Origin: Streptomyces roseirectus
GTDB taxonomy: Bacteria > Actinomycetota > Actinomycetes > Streptomycetales > Streptomycetaceae
Length of the DNA stretch: 64,000 nucleotides
NCBI RefSeq assembly: GCF_014489635.1
Contig: NZ_CP060828.1
Location: 310,001-374,000 of the forward strand
Direction: 5' to 3'
The notes beneath the pieces were generated by a model that saw only the letters and a program-made list of their open reading frames with translations, was not told the origin of the DNA and searched no databases. A program made the translations under genes and the position numbers. This document shows, in pieces, positions 26,678-35,633 of the stretch (positions within the stretch are counted from its first letter, which is position 1; the number at the start of each line of letters is the position of its first letter).

Positions 26678-26969
26678 GCCGGACTCCTCGCTACGGTGTC
26701 GTGGTGCCCTACACGTACCCGGCGCCGTGGAGGGCAGTGTCTCAAGACCGTCACGAGCGGGTATTTCCCGGCAAAGCACCGCTATTGCCGGTGGCCGCGG
26801 CCATCGCCACGCAAGGTTCCCGGGGCATGAGGCGTGGCGTGCCATCGTGCGGCGCCGGCCGGAGACGACAGGCGTCAGACTTCGGTCGGCGTTCCTCCTG
26901 CGAAGCAACGGACTGGAAGGTGGTGCGACCCGCCCTGACCGCGCCCCGTCCGAGGACAAATGGCCGTAC

Positions 26970-27320
26970 TCATTCGGTGCTGGGCTGCACCACAGAGCAG
27001 GTCCTCTTCAAGAATGCCTCCAGGGCCCGTGCCGGGGCTTCCAGAAGTGCCTCGCCCTCCGGGGAGCTGAGGGTGACGCAGACGACGCCTCGGCCGTTGC
27101 GCAAGGACGGCCACACACGGACGTCACCGGCACCGGTGCGCCGGCGCAGCCCGGCGGCGAGGACATCCCGGGAGAACACCCCTTCGACGGTCTCTTCGGC
27201 TCCGGTGCGGAAGGTGGCCTGCACGGCGTAAGAATCGGCCGTGCCGTACCTCAGCACCGCCGGTACCGGCAAGGAAGACTCGACGGAGACGACCGGACGC
27301 CAGTGCAGTTCGCAACTCAC
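26970..27320 (-). CDS. Short SsgA-like (SALP) sporulation/cell division protein
   Basis: The 116 residues match the SsgA/SsgB family closely: SCELHWRPVVSVESSLPVP, RYGTADSYAVQATF, VFSRDVLAAGLRR, GDVRVWPSLRNG and LSSPEGEALLEAPARALEAF. Family members control septum siting and wall remodelling during sporulation. Two oddities stand out. The usual N-terminus before SCELH is replaced by a GTG start with the GGAG too close for normal use, and the C-terminal 15-20 residues found in SsgB-type proteins (ending near HILA) are missing. It may be a diverged short paralog or a decaying copy. The 292 bases upstream contain nothing I recognise. Confidence 0.65.
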   Translation of the reverse strand: MSCELHWRPVVSVESSLPVPAVLRYGTADSYAVQATFRTGAEETVEGVFSRDVLAAGLRRRTGAGDVRVWPSLRNGRGVVCVTLSSPEGEALLEAPARALEAFLKRTCSVVQPSTE

Positions 27321-27374
27321 TCTCCTCGGCGTCGGCGCGGATGGAAGGGCCCGATGCCGTCGTGCGGTCCAAGT

Positions 27375-27794
27375 TCACCGCTCACCACTCCCTTCGTCGA
27401 AGTGGTCCGTCGTGGCCGCCCCCGCCCTGCGGAGCTTGCCGCGCTGCTTGCTGCTGCGCCTCTCCACTGCCTCGGCCATGAGGCCCACGCTCTCGGCCGC
27501 CTCCCGCTCGGTGTAGCCGAGCGCCCGCAGTCCCATCGCCTCTTTGAGCTTCGGGTCCTGGATGCCGGCAAGGGCTCTGGAAGCCTCGTCACGTACGACG
27601 GCCCTATGACACGGATCAGCGGTACGAGGGTCGGGAAGCTGGATCAGGGTCTCACCCCTGTCGCGGGGTACTCGCGCCGGTCGGCGGCAGAAGACCTTGG
27701 TGCAGATCATCGGGCGGGTCCGGTTCCGGCGGGATGCCGGGTTCGGCTGCGCCCGCGGCCTGCTCCCGCCCGCGATCCGTCGGCAGGCCGACAC
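27375..27794 (-). CDS. Small protein with sigma region 4-like helix-turn-helix, possibly a remnant
   Basis: The last 70 residues (ALAGIQDPKLKEAM, then LRALGYTEREAAESVGL and AVERRSSKQRGKLRR) have the pattern of sigma-70 region 4 or a LuxR-type helix-turn-helix. The first half is arginine- and proline-rich and looks non-coding, so the real start is uncertain and may lie near 27640 or further in. No sigma region 2 is seen. It lies between the SsgA-like gene and the end of the caspase gene, all on the same strand. It is either a small DNA-binding regulator or the tail of a broken sigma factor. Confidence 0.4.
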   Translation of the reverse strand: MSACRRIAGGSRPRAQPNPASRRNRTRPMICTKVFCRRPARVPRDRGETLIQLPDPRTADPCHRAVVRDEASRALAGIQDPKLKEAMGLRALGYTEREAAESVGLMAEAVERRSSKQRGKLRRAGAATTDHFDEGSGER

Positions 27795-27879
27795 GCCACG
27801 AGATCGAGGGAGGGCCCGGGACGCAGGAGCGGCAGTGGATCACCGCTCAGGAGAACGTGGCCGGCGGTTGGTCCCACGG

Positions 27880-30800
27880 TCAAAGGAGCCGGATCGCCAT
27901 CAGACCCGCGCGGGCCTTCACCCAGAGCAGACCGTGCGAGGGCAGGAAGCCCAGCACAAGGGAGTCGGAGCCGGTGTCGACATCGGTACAGCGGTCCCGG
28001 TCCAGGTCGAAAATCCGAACAACCCCGTCGGTCAGCGCGACGATCACGTACAGGCGGCCGTCCCAGCGGCCGACCGCCACGTCCACTCGGCTTGGCGCCT
28101 CCCGGTCCGCTGCCCAGGACCAGAGGAGGTCCCCGGTCCCAGGGTCCCAGACCCCGACGCTGCCGTTGACCGCGACGACCACGACGATCCGCCGCCCCTG
28201 CCAGGTACCCCATACAATCCGGTCGGACCAGGCGTACTCACCATAGGCACGGTCCAGGAATGCGTCCCCGACGAGCACTACCCCCATGCGGCCGGCGCCG
28301 TCGGCAAGCCGGGTCACCACGCGTGAGCCCCTGCCCTCAGCCGGGACCCGACCCCAGACGGTGAAACCGTCGTCGACCCGGTACATACGGCGCCCGTCGA
28401 GCTCCCACGCCCTGGTCAGGCGGTCCAGCACGACCGGCTCGCTGCCCGGGGCTCCCGTGTCCGCCAGCAACTGGTGCGGCTCGCCTGCGAACCGGTAGAC
28501 CCGGCGGCTGCCAGCACGCCACACGTAGCCTTCGCCCCAGCGGTCGCCGACGACGACGGCCGGCCGCCCACCCCACTCGGTCGCGTGCAGGTGCTGGACT
28601 CTGGGGGCCGCCCCGGTCAGAGGAAATGTGAAGGGCCACCCGCCGAGAACGCTGCCGGTACGAGCGTCCCGCAGCCAGACTCCGCTGGTCCAGGCCCGCG
28701 CGGTGAACACGTACGGCTCGCCGCCCGCGGTCGTGACCGCCATCAGGTCGTCCGGCGCGCTGAGAGGGACGGCCGCACGGTACCGCTGCGCCAGGGCGCG
28801 GGGTCTGAGACGGATGGCCGCACGGTACCGCTGCACCAGGGCACGGGCTCGGGGGCGGTCGGCTGCAAAGCCTATGAGCACGCCCAGGTCCCACGCCCGA
28901 ACTGCGCCCTCGCTGTCGGCGACGAGGAGCATGCTGCTGTCCTCGGTGGCGTGGACGACCATGAACGCCCGGCACAGGCGGATCGGCCCGATCCTGGCGA
29001 GTGACTTTCCCGATCCGCCATCGAGTATGTCGATCCGGTCGTCGGAGCTGCCGCGCACCACCACAGTCCCGTCCCGGTAGGGCCCGGCGGTCAGAGCAAA
29101 CGTCTCGGGCCTCCACGGATTCTCGAAATGGAGGCCCGGGCCGAACAGCCGTACCGGGTTTCCGTCGGCGAGATCCCAGGCGTCCACTGTCCCGGCGGGC
29201 CCGCTGGCCAGTATGGTCTGACGGCCCTTCACCTCGGCGACCGAGACGCTGGTCAGTCTTCGGCCGGTCCTCAGCGGGCCGATCACCTGTACCCCCGTCT
29301 CCAAGGAGCAGACTCTGATCTCGTCCCCGTACGAAACCACCGCCACCGGCGTCCCCTCCCGGACGGCGGCGGCCGTGGCTTCTATCACCTTGTTCGCAGG
29401 GCCGGGCACCCGCACCATGCGCACGTCGTCCGGGTCGGTCACGGAGCAGACGGACAGCCAATGCCGTCCCCTCAGTGCGACCATCCACGCCGTGGCACCC
29501 CGGACCAGCAGCGCGACAGCTCGGTGAGGGACGGTGGACGACGGCCGGGGGCCGGGCAGTTCTTCACCCGTGGCCAGGTCCCACCGGCGGACCCTGCCCA
29601 GGAGATCGCACGCCACCACCACCGGCCTGCCGTCCACCGGCACGACCCCGACGGCAGCAGCCGGGGCACCGAGGCGACCGAGTTCGCGCGACGGATATGA
29701 GGTCTCCCACTGCGTCCAGGGCACGGTCCACGGCCGGTCCACAGGCACCCGCTCGACCGCGCCGTTGAGCCAGTCCATCCCCCGTTGGCGAGCAGCCATC
29801 TGCAGATAGCTCAGCCGGTCCGGGACGGGGGCAGCGGCCATCCGTGCCTCAACCTGCTGGAAGGCGTGCACCGTCTCCCAGCCGCGCTTCGACCGGACGA
29901 GGTGCAGCACCGACGCGATGCGTACGTGATCGGCGCAGGCCAAGAAGCCGGGCTCGACCATCACCCCGTCCAGCCGACCGCCCCGGGCGGCGTGTGCGGC
30001 CAGGTTCCGCAGTACATATGGGTGGGCGGCCGACCATTCGGCGCCCTCTTCCGGGCCAGAAGCCGGGACCAGCGCGCGCAGGCAGTCCGCGATCGCCCGC
30101 TGGTCGGCTACCGCGTCCCGGCCGAGGCGAAGGTAGTCCGCGAATGCCTGGTGGTAGAGCCGGTAGACGGACCGGCCCGCCTCCAGCGCCTCGATCACGT
30201 AGCTGCCGCCCGCCGACAGCAACCACCTGATGTCGTCGTCCGTGTAGGTTCGGCCGGAGACGGCTGAGGCCAGCGGAGCCCATAGCCCTTCCCAGGGCAA
30301 CCCGGCCCCCTCGGCATAGGCCAGTGGCCGCAGCAGGTCACGGGCCCGTTCGGTGTCGGGCCCGAGCCGCTCGATGTCCGCCCGCAGCACATCGTGCAGT
30401 TGGCCGGGCCTGGCCCACTCGTCGCCGGTGACGTCCACCGGTGTGGCCGAGGCCGCGAACAGCCGTGCGTAGACGTACGCGATGAGGAAAGTACGGTCGG
30501 CCCGCACCGCCACCGCGCGGGCCGCCTCGGCCGCCGCCACCGGGTCGGCCCGGTAGGGCGAGCCGGGCTCCGCGCGCACATACTGCTCCACGTAGTCCGC
30601 CACGTCGTCGCCGGAGAAGTAGCTGTCGCTGTCGAGGTCCACATCGGTGCGCGGGACACTCTCCCCGAACAGCGACCGCAGGTGCGGCCGCCCGCCGACG
30701 ACCAGCCGGACGTCGGACCGGCCCCCGAGCACGGCCAACTGGATCAGCAGGCCGCCGGTGATCTCCGAGGGCTCCGCGGCTTCATCCAACGCGTCCACGA

Positions 30801-32019
30801 CGACCGTGAGCCGCTCCCGCCGCTCCCGCAACACCGATAACAATGCGGCCGCGTCCGTCATCTGGGTCCCCACGGCCTCGGCCATCTCGGCCACGACGTC
30901 CGGCAACGTCTTACCCCGCGCATGCACGGCGACGTCGACCACCCCCACCGGCAGCATGCCCGCCTCCGCGCGGAAGCGGGCCGACGTGCTCCGGCGCATC
31001 AGCGGGTCCGAGAGCGTGACGATCCTTCCCAGAAGGGCCGATTTCCCCGAGCCCGGGCCACCGGTGACGAAGACGAAGCCCCGCGGGACCTCGGCGGCGG
31101 TGAGGTGGCCGACGACGGCCGCGGTCGCGGCGTCCCGTCCGGTGAAGTACCAGCCGTCACCCCTCTCAGCGCCGCCGCGGGCCTTGGCCATCCAGTGCTC
31201 GGGGTCGGCGACGAACCGGCGTTGCTCCTCGACGGTCAACTCGTTCGGCAAGCCGGGTACGTACCGCGGGTTGGGCAGAGCCGGGCAGGGGCCACCGACC
31301 CCGACGACGTGCAGCCGGGCCCGCTGGGCGTGTCCCGCCGCGGCCAGCCGAGCGTTGACCGCCTCTACCAGCGCCTCGCTGAACAGGTACCGCTGCCGGG
31401 GGCCGCCGAGGGCCTCGTCCCCCAGCGCCGCGCCCAGCGCGGCTGTGAAGGCGCCTTCGTCGGCCTCCTCCACCCGGCGCGAGGCGGAGATGAGCCAGAG
31501 CCCGGACAATCCGTCGGTGGACGTCCCGACCGCCGCCGAACCCGCCGCCCGAAGCACGGCGAGCAGCGAGTCGTCGGCCCCGTGCTCGCCGTAGCAGGCG
31601 TCCAGCACGACCATGGCGGTGGTCACCGGCGAGGCCACGATCAGCCGGGCCAGGTCCTCGGTCGGCACCGCGGTGGTCAGGAACCGGCCCGGATCCGTCT
31701 CCCGGGTGCACAGGTAGTGCCGCCCGTCTTCGGCGCTGGTTCCGTGGCCGGAGAAGTAGAGCACGAGGACGTCCTCACTCGTGCGAGTCCCGTCCTTCAG
31801 CCATCCCTCCAACTGCCCGAGCAACCGGGCCCGGGTGACATCAAGGCCATCGCTCACGGCTGGTTCGCTGCCCAGTCCACCGAAGAGTTCTCGTACGCTT
31901 TTCAGGTCGTCCGGCACCGAAGGGAGCTTCGACAGATGCTCGTACTCCTCGACGCCGACCGCGAACAGAAAGCGTCGGCGCCCATCTGTCGGGTCAGTCG
32001 ACCGCGTCGGCGACCGCAC
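27880..32019 (-). CDS. Caspase-like peptidase fused to a STAND-type NTPase and a beta-propeller
   Basis: The protein has 1379 residues. Residues 15-240 form a caspase (C14) fold: FAVGVEEYEHL at the start, catalytic His92 in YFSGHGT and catalytic Cys142 in VVLDACYGE. Residues 290-620 form a NACHT/AAA-type NTPase with Walker A GGPGSGKS at 320-327 and Walker B VVVDALDEA at 407-414. A helical arm follows (PYVLRNLAAHAARGG). Residues from about 790 to the end repeat degenerate WD40-like blades (VRRWDLATGEELPG, VDAWDLADGNPV, VRAWDLGVL, VGVWDPGTGDLLW, VRIFDLDRDR). Such proteins are switch ATPases that sense a ligand, oligomerise and activate the protease, and are linked to cell suicide or defence. 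The GTG start follows GGAGG by six bases. Leu394 is encoded by TTA. Confidence 0.85.
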   Translation of the reverse strand: MRSPTRSTDPTDGRRRFLFAVGVEEYEHLSKLPSVPDDLKSVRELFGGLGSEPAVSDGLDVTRARLLGQLEGWLKDGTRTSEDVLVLYFSGHGTSAEDGRHYLCTRETDPGRFLTTAVPTEDLARLIVASPVTTAMVVLDACYGEHGADDSLLAVLRAAGSAAVGTSTDGLSGLWLISASRRVEEADEGAFTAALGAALGDEALGGPRQRYLFSEALVEAVNARLAAAGHAQRARLHVVGVGGPCPALPNPRYVPGLPNELTVEEQRRFVADPEHWMAKARGGAERGDGWYFTGRDAATAAVVGHLTAAEVPRGFVFVTGGPGSGKSALLGRIVTLSDPLMRRSTSARFRAEAGMLPVGVVDVAVHARGKTLPDVVAEMAEAVGTQMTDAAALLSVLRERRERLTVVVDALDEAAEPSEITGGLLIQLAVLGGRSDVRLVVGGRPHLRSLFGESVPRTDVDLDSDSYFSGDDVADYVEQYVRAEPGSPYRADPVAAAEAARAVAVRADRTFLIAYVYARLFAASATPVDVTGDEWARPGQLHDVLRADIERLGPDTERARDLLRPLAYAEGAGLPWEGLWAPLASAVSGRTYTDDDIRWLLSAGGSYVIEALEAGRSVYRLYHQAFADYLRLGRDAVADQRAIADCLRALVPASGPEEGAEWSAAHPYVLRNLAAHAARGGRLDGVMVEPGFLACADHVRIASVLHLVRSKRGWETVHAFQQVEARMAAAPVPDRLSYLQMAARQRGMDWLNGAVERVPVDRPWTVPWTQWETSYPSRELGRLGAPAAAVGVVPVDGRPVVVACDLLGRVRRWDLATGEELPGPRPSSTVPHRAVALLVRGATAWMVALRGRHWLSVCSVTDPDDVRMVRVPGPANKVIEATAAAVREGTPVAVVSYGDEIRVCSLETGVQVIGPLRTGRRLTSVSVAEVKGRQTILASGPAGTVDAWDLADGNPVRLFGPGLHFENPWRPETFALTAGPYRDGTVVVRGSSDDRIDILDGGSGKSLARIGPIRLCRAFMVVHATEDSSMLLVADSEGAVRAWDLGVLIGFAADRPRARALVQRYRAAIRLRPRALAQRYRAAVPLSAPDDLMAVTTAGGEPYVFTARAWTSGVWLRDARTGSVLGGWPFTFPLTGAAPRVQHLHATEWGGRPAVVVGDRWGEGYVWRAGSRRVYRFAGEPHQLLADTGAPGSEPVVLDRLTRAWELDGRRMYRVDDGFTVWGRVPAEGRGSRVVTRLADGAGRMGVVLVGDAFLDRAYGEYAWSDRIVWGTWQGRRIVVVVAVNGSVGVWDPGTGDLLWSWAADREAPSRVDVAVGRWDGRLYVIVALTDGVVRIFDLDRDRCTDVDTGSDSLVLGFLPSHGLLWVKARAGLMAIRLL

Positions 32020-32854
32020 GCCCTACCTCCGCCGAGGCCAGATACCGCGTCACGTCATGCGCCCGCAGGCCGTTGCGTATGACGTGGTCCTCCACGCGCC
32101 GTCCGAAGACCGGGGCAAGGTCCTTGACCAAAGCCACCGTGTCCTCCAGACCTGCCACGTTGACCCAGCGCCGTACGGCGGCCGGCCAGACTCCTTGGCC
32201 AGCCTCGGACGGCGGCTCAAGGCGGTCGAGGACCAGATGCGGGATGCCGAGCGGCGAACCGACCGTGAGGAGCAGTTCGGTCGTCGCCCCGTCGACGTTA
32301 TGCAAAGCCTCGTAGGCCACGACCGAACCGAGGGAATGCCCGATCACGATCCGAGTGTCCGGACCGAGCGCAGCGACGATCCGGGCCTGGACGCGCTTCC
32401 GTATGCCTGGGACGTACAGGTATCTGCGCAGGTCCTTGAGAGCGGCGATGATCACGCGGCGGGGCACGGCAGACCAGAATGTGGACCGGGACAGGGACGC
32501 CAGCGCCCGCTGTACGAGCTGCGGTGAGTAGATTTTGGTGAGGGAGTCCGGGCCCGGGACGCGGTCGGGTTCGTACGCTGCCGCAGCGCGCCACCACAGC
32601 GTCAACAGTTCCTGTTCGAAGCCCGGTTCGATGTCCGCGGGGCCGTATGCCGGGACCATGCCCGCGTCCTTGCCGCCCGGGCGGAGCTCATCGGCGTAGT
32701 ACACGCAGTCCAGGTCGACACGCTCCAGATCCACCAGGCCGACGGCGCCCGCCCGCGTCAACCCTTCGCGTAGCGCGGGCAGCCACGTTTCGCGCAGCCG
32801 CCCGGCACTGGATCCGTACTGCCCGATGCCGTGCACCGCCACAATCTCGGCCAC
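31994..32854 (-). CDS. Alpha/beta hydrolase (lipase-like) coupled to the caspase-NTPase gene
   Basis: The 286-residue protein starts with IVAVHGIGQYG, an oxyanion-type motif of DUF676/PGAP1-like esterases, and has the nucleophile Ser174 in VIGHSLGSVVAYEAL. A likely catalytic histidine lies in the C-terminal part (DHVIRNGLRAHDV). No signal peptide or membrane segment is seen, so it should act inside the cell. The GTG start follows GGGGGA by three bases. Its 3' end overlaps the caspase gene by 26 bases, so both proteins are made together. In bacterial conflict systems such hydrolases often act as toxic effectors that damage lipids. That role is inferred here from the partner. Confidence 0.78.
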   Translation of the reverse strand: MAEIVAVHGIGQYGSSAGRLRETWLPALREGLTRAGAVGLVDLERVDLDCVYYADELRPGGKDAGMVPAYGPADIEPGFEQELLTLWWRAAAAYEPDRVPGPDSLTKIYSPQLVQRALASLSRSTFWSAVPRRVIIAALKDLRRYLYVPGIRKRVQARIVAALGPDTRIVIGHSLGSVVAYEALHNVDGATTELLLTVGSPLGIPHLVLDRLEPPSEAGQGVWPAAVRRWVNVAGLEDTVALVKDLAPVFGRRVEDHVIRNGLRAHDVTRYLASAEVGRAVADAVD

Positions 32855-33177
32855 GTTTCCCCCATACCGGTCTCAGTCGGCATCAAGCCTCGCCAGGAAG
32901 TCCAGTGCCACGGCCGAGGTCACCTCGGCGGCACGGCCGTCGTAGCCCTGCGGGTCCGGGTCAGTGTAGACGTGCCCCTCACACCTGTGACGGTGGATTC
33001 CCATGTCCGCCTTGCGCATCCGCAGGCATCATCCGATTCATCCACCAACGGCACCGGCGGCGCGCACGTCAGCTGATACCGGCTGCCATTTATGACCTCT
33101 ACCCAACTACGAGACGTCGTCGAGCGGTTGATCCAGGCCCAGCAGTGGCAGACCAGTGATCCACTCTCGGGCAGCCG
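32855..33177. other. Intergenic region upstream of the hydrolase-caspase pair
   Basis: About 320 bases. The part next to 32855 must hold the promoter of the leftward hydrolase-caspase genes, but I see no convincing hexamers. A 30-codon rightward frame at 33092-33184 starts with ATG and reads like protein (RDVVERLIQAQQW), but it is too short to call. It may be the relic of a gene. Confidence 0.4.
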
Positions 33178-33342
33178 TCACTGACGAGCGTGCGCGGAAA
33201 CCCAACTGTTGGACTCGGCACCCCACACATGCCGCGAGAAGCTGCTGTCCGGTGGGTTGTCGTCTTCGTCAAGGTCTTCCAGGAGTTCGGGCCGCTCCTC
33301 CTCGTTCATCACCTCGTAAACGGAGGAAAAGTGCCGATCCAC
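33178..33342 (-). CDS. Small acidic ORF of unknown function
   Basis: A 54-codon frame from GTG at 33342 (or ATG at 33309) to TGA at 33178 encodes a strongly acidic peptide: HFSSVYEVMNEEERPELL, then EDLDEDDNPPD and a tryptophan-rich end (HVWGAESNSWVSAHARQ). The composition and third-position GC bias look coding rather than random. No good ribosome site is seen, and an in-frame TAG lies just upstream. It sits 36 bases after the Uma2 gene on the same strand. It may be a small accessory protein or the surviving tail of a longer gene. I do not recognise the family. Confidence 0.3.
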   Translation of the reverse strand: MDRHFSSVYEVMNEEERPELLEDLDEDDNPPDSSFSRHVWGAESNSWVSAHARQ

Positions 33343-33378
33343 CCGGGTGGGGTCGAAGACCTAACCGATGCCGACGCC

Positions 33379-33927
33379 TCAGTTCTGGTGGACGTCGCGC
33401 GCCGGAAAGGTGCTGGTGTCGATCGTCACGCGCTCCCCGGTGGCCAGGGTGAAGGAGACCGGGTGGCCGTAGGGAATCTCCACAGCCCGTCCATACCCGT
33501 TGGAGTGCGGCTCGGTCATGAGGGTGACCGCCTTCTTGAAGGGGTCGGCGAGCAGATAGACATCGATGCCGTAACGTCCGTACTTGCGGACGTTACGCAC
33601 GTAGTCCTTCTCGTCGTCCGGCTCGGAGGCCACTTCGACGACCGCGAGCACGTCGAGGCAGGAGTAGCTGTTCTTCCGGCGATCGGCGTCGAGTCCGATG
33701 ACGGTCAGGTCAGGGGCCGCGTCGTTCTCTCCGGGGAAAGTGATGAGGACGTCCCCGAAGACCCGCTCGCGGGCGATGCCGGCGCTCTTGACCGCGTCCT
33801 TCACATCGGAGACAGTCCAGTCCTGTTCCGGACTCTGCGGCGTCATGATCACTCTTCCGTCGAAAATCTCGACCTTGTACCCCTCCGGGACAGCACCCCG
33901 CTCGATCAAGTCATTCATGACGCTCAC
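33379..33927 (-). CDS. Uma2 family putative restriction endonuclease-like protein
   Basis: With the GTG start at 33927 the protein has 182 residues, the usual Uma2 size. AGGAGG ten bases upstream supports this start over the ATG at 33918 and over longer frames. The PD-(D/E)XK-type core shows as APDLTVIG (aspartate), then VLAVVEVASEP with the E-x-x motif, then YVRNVRKYGRYGIDVYLLAD. Uma2 proteins are numerous in Streptomyces, often near mobile or defence genes, and their biological role is uncertain. Confidence 0.8.
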   Translation of the reverse strand: MSVMNDLIERGAVPEGYKVEIFDGRVIMTPQSPEQDWTVSDVKDAVKSAGIARERVFGDVLITFPGENDAAPDLTVIGLDADRRKNSYSCLDVLAVVEVASEPDDEKDYVRNVRKYGRYGIDVYLLADPFKKAVTLMTEPHSNGYGRAVEIPYGHPVSFTLATGERVTIDTSTFPARDVHQN

Positions 33928-34226
33928 GGCGGCCTCACCTCCTGCGGGCATTATGACCGACGCGGCGGGAAGAAACAGATGTTCTACACGGCATGCCCTG
34001 GCCTCGGCTGCGTCCCCCGCTCCCTCGGGGAGACCTGTCGCGCGCCTGCCCGTGCTGAACGCCACGCAAAGTCGCCGCACATACGTCTGACCATGCCGTG
34101 TTACGCATTCGAGATATCCAGCTGATTCGACGCTGCTCTACAGCCCTTTACCGGTCCTCAGCAGGCCCACGAAGCGTGCACCGTCGGGACCCTGTTGCAT
34201 GCCTCGCTCACCCCGTCGGGCGGACC
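33928..34226. other. Intergenic region between Uma2 and phosphodiester glycosidase genes
   Basis: About 300 bases, AT-richer than the surrounding coding DNA around 34085-34145. It must contain the Uma2 promoter. I see no complete gene, hairpin terminator or repeat that I can support. Confidence 0.4.
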
Positions 34227-35402
34227 CTAGCGTTCGAACAGGCCGATCCCGTTGGGTACCGGGCGTTCCGCTCCTCCTGAGGGATGGTTCAAGACCGTTG
34301 TCGTGGTGTGGCCCGGCTGTCTGAGGACCATCGTCGTGGAGCCGCCGCCGTCGAGGCTGAAGCCGTCGCGTGCGCCTAAGTCCCGTAGGAGGGAGGCGAG
34401 TTCGGCGATCGTGAGGCCGGTGCGGTAGTGCGGGCTTCCGTCCAGGGCGAGCAGCAGGACGCGGCGGCCTCCGTTCGAGACGCCGATCGCTGTGCGGACA
34501 GCGCGGGCGGTGTCGTTCAGGCCCGGGAGGGGGTGGCCGCGGGTCAGGATCGGGTAGCCGCCGAGGGCGAAGCGGTAGGAGGGGTGGCGGACGGCGAGGG
34601 AGTAGCGGATCTTCAAGTGCCGGCCCGGGGTCAGGGCGCGGAGTCGGCGGGCGCCCGCTTCGCGGCCCAGCAGGACGGTCGTGTCCGGGGGGATGGGTCC
34701 GGAGCCCGGGGTCGGCGAGGTGGCGGTGACCCGGCCCGCGCGGACCGTCACCTCGAAGGTGTCGCTCGTGCAGGGGGCCGCCCGGTCCGTGTCGGAGCCG
34801 CAGGCGGCCCGTGTGCGCGGAAGGTCGCCCCAGCGCGAGGTGTACGCGCCCGCGGAGTTCTCCGGCAGGGCGTACTGGTTGAGGCCCGACAGCGCGAGGC
34901 CGGTGTCCGTGGTGGCGCTGAAGTCCAGGGTGTCCAGGCGGACCCGTCCGTCGAGGCCCACGCCGACGACGGCCCGGCCGCTGGTGCCCGGCGGGAGCGC
35001 GGGGCCGAAGCGCTGGGCGTCGGGGACCGCGCCCTTGAGGAACTCGCCGTCCGCGACGGCCGGGCCGGCGCTCGCGCCCGTCGCGGGGACGCCGGGATGC
35101 TGGGTCTCGGTGATGTGGAAGAAGTCCCCGTTCACCCCGGCCAGGGCGCGCTGGGCGTCGGCGAGCCGGGAGACCGGCGCCCGCGCCGCGACCGCCCCCG
35201 GGTACAGCAGGCCGAGCCGTACCCGCGGGCCGGTCAAGTCGACGCTCAGGACGTGGGCGCGGGCCGGGCCCGCCGCGCCCCGGACGTCGTACACGCGGTA
35301 GGTCACCCCCGGCGCCACGGCGGCGCCCGCCGGATCGGCGTTCGTGAGCGACGCGCCGGTCAGCGCGGCGCAGACCGTCAGGACAGTGATCGGACGCCTC
35401 AC
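34227..35402 (-). CDS. Secreted phosphodiester glycosidase (NAGPA domain) protein
   Basis: The GTG at 35402 has GGGAGG six bases upstream and gives a 391-residue protein with a Sec signal peptide (RRPITVLTVCAALTGASL, cleavage after a later Ala). The mature part has the NAGPA-domain features: AGVNGDFFHITETQHPGVP and, at the C-terminus, LLALDGSPHYRTGLTIAELASLL followed by GFSLDGGGSTTMV, the DGGGS metal or phosphate motif. Relatives remove N-acetylglucosamine from phosphodiesters or trim teichoic and polysaccharide chains. It stands alone, and its substrate is unknown. Confidence 0.83.
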   Translation of the reverse strand: MRRPITVLTVCAALTGASLTNADPAGAAVAPGVTYRVYDVRGAAGPARAHVLSVDLTGPRVRLGLLYPGAVAARAPVSRLADAQRALAGVNGDFFHITETQHPGVPATGASAGPAVADGEFLKGAVPDAQRFGPALPPGTSGRAVVGVGLDGRVRLDTLDFSATTDTGLALSGLNQYALPENSAGAYTSRWGDLPRTRAACGSDTDRAAPCTSDTFEVTVRAGRVTATSPTPGSGPIPPDTTVLLGREAGARRLRALTPGRHLKIRYSLAVRHPSYRFALGGYPILTRGHPLPGLNDTARAVRTAIGVSNGGRRVLLLALDGSPHYRTGLTIAELASLLRDLGARDGFSLDGGGSTTMVLRQPGHTTTTVLNHPSGGAERPVPNGIGLFER

Positions 35403-35633
35403 GCATCGCCTCCCGCTCGCCCGCCGCACGCATCCTGTTACGGCGGCGGCGCGTTCACCGGCGGAACGGGAGACGGCCCACGCGAACGGGTGAGGAGGAG
35501 ACGCCTGTACGGGCCGTCCGGCACACTCCGGCGAACGGCGTGCGGCGTCTCGACGGCAGCCCCTGTCGCCCCCGGGAGGACGGTGGCGCGAAGGCCGGGT
35601 CCGGTGTGCGTACCGCGGCGTTCGGCCCGCTCG

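Noticed and set aside
33092..33184. 30-codon plus-strand frame before the Uma2 side ORF
   Set aside because: Too short, no ribosome site, convergent overlap with the acidic ORF. Mentioned only as a possible relic.
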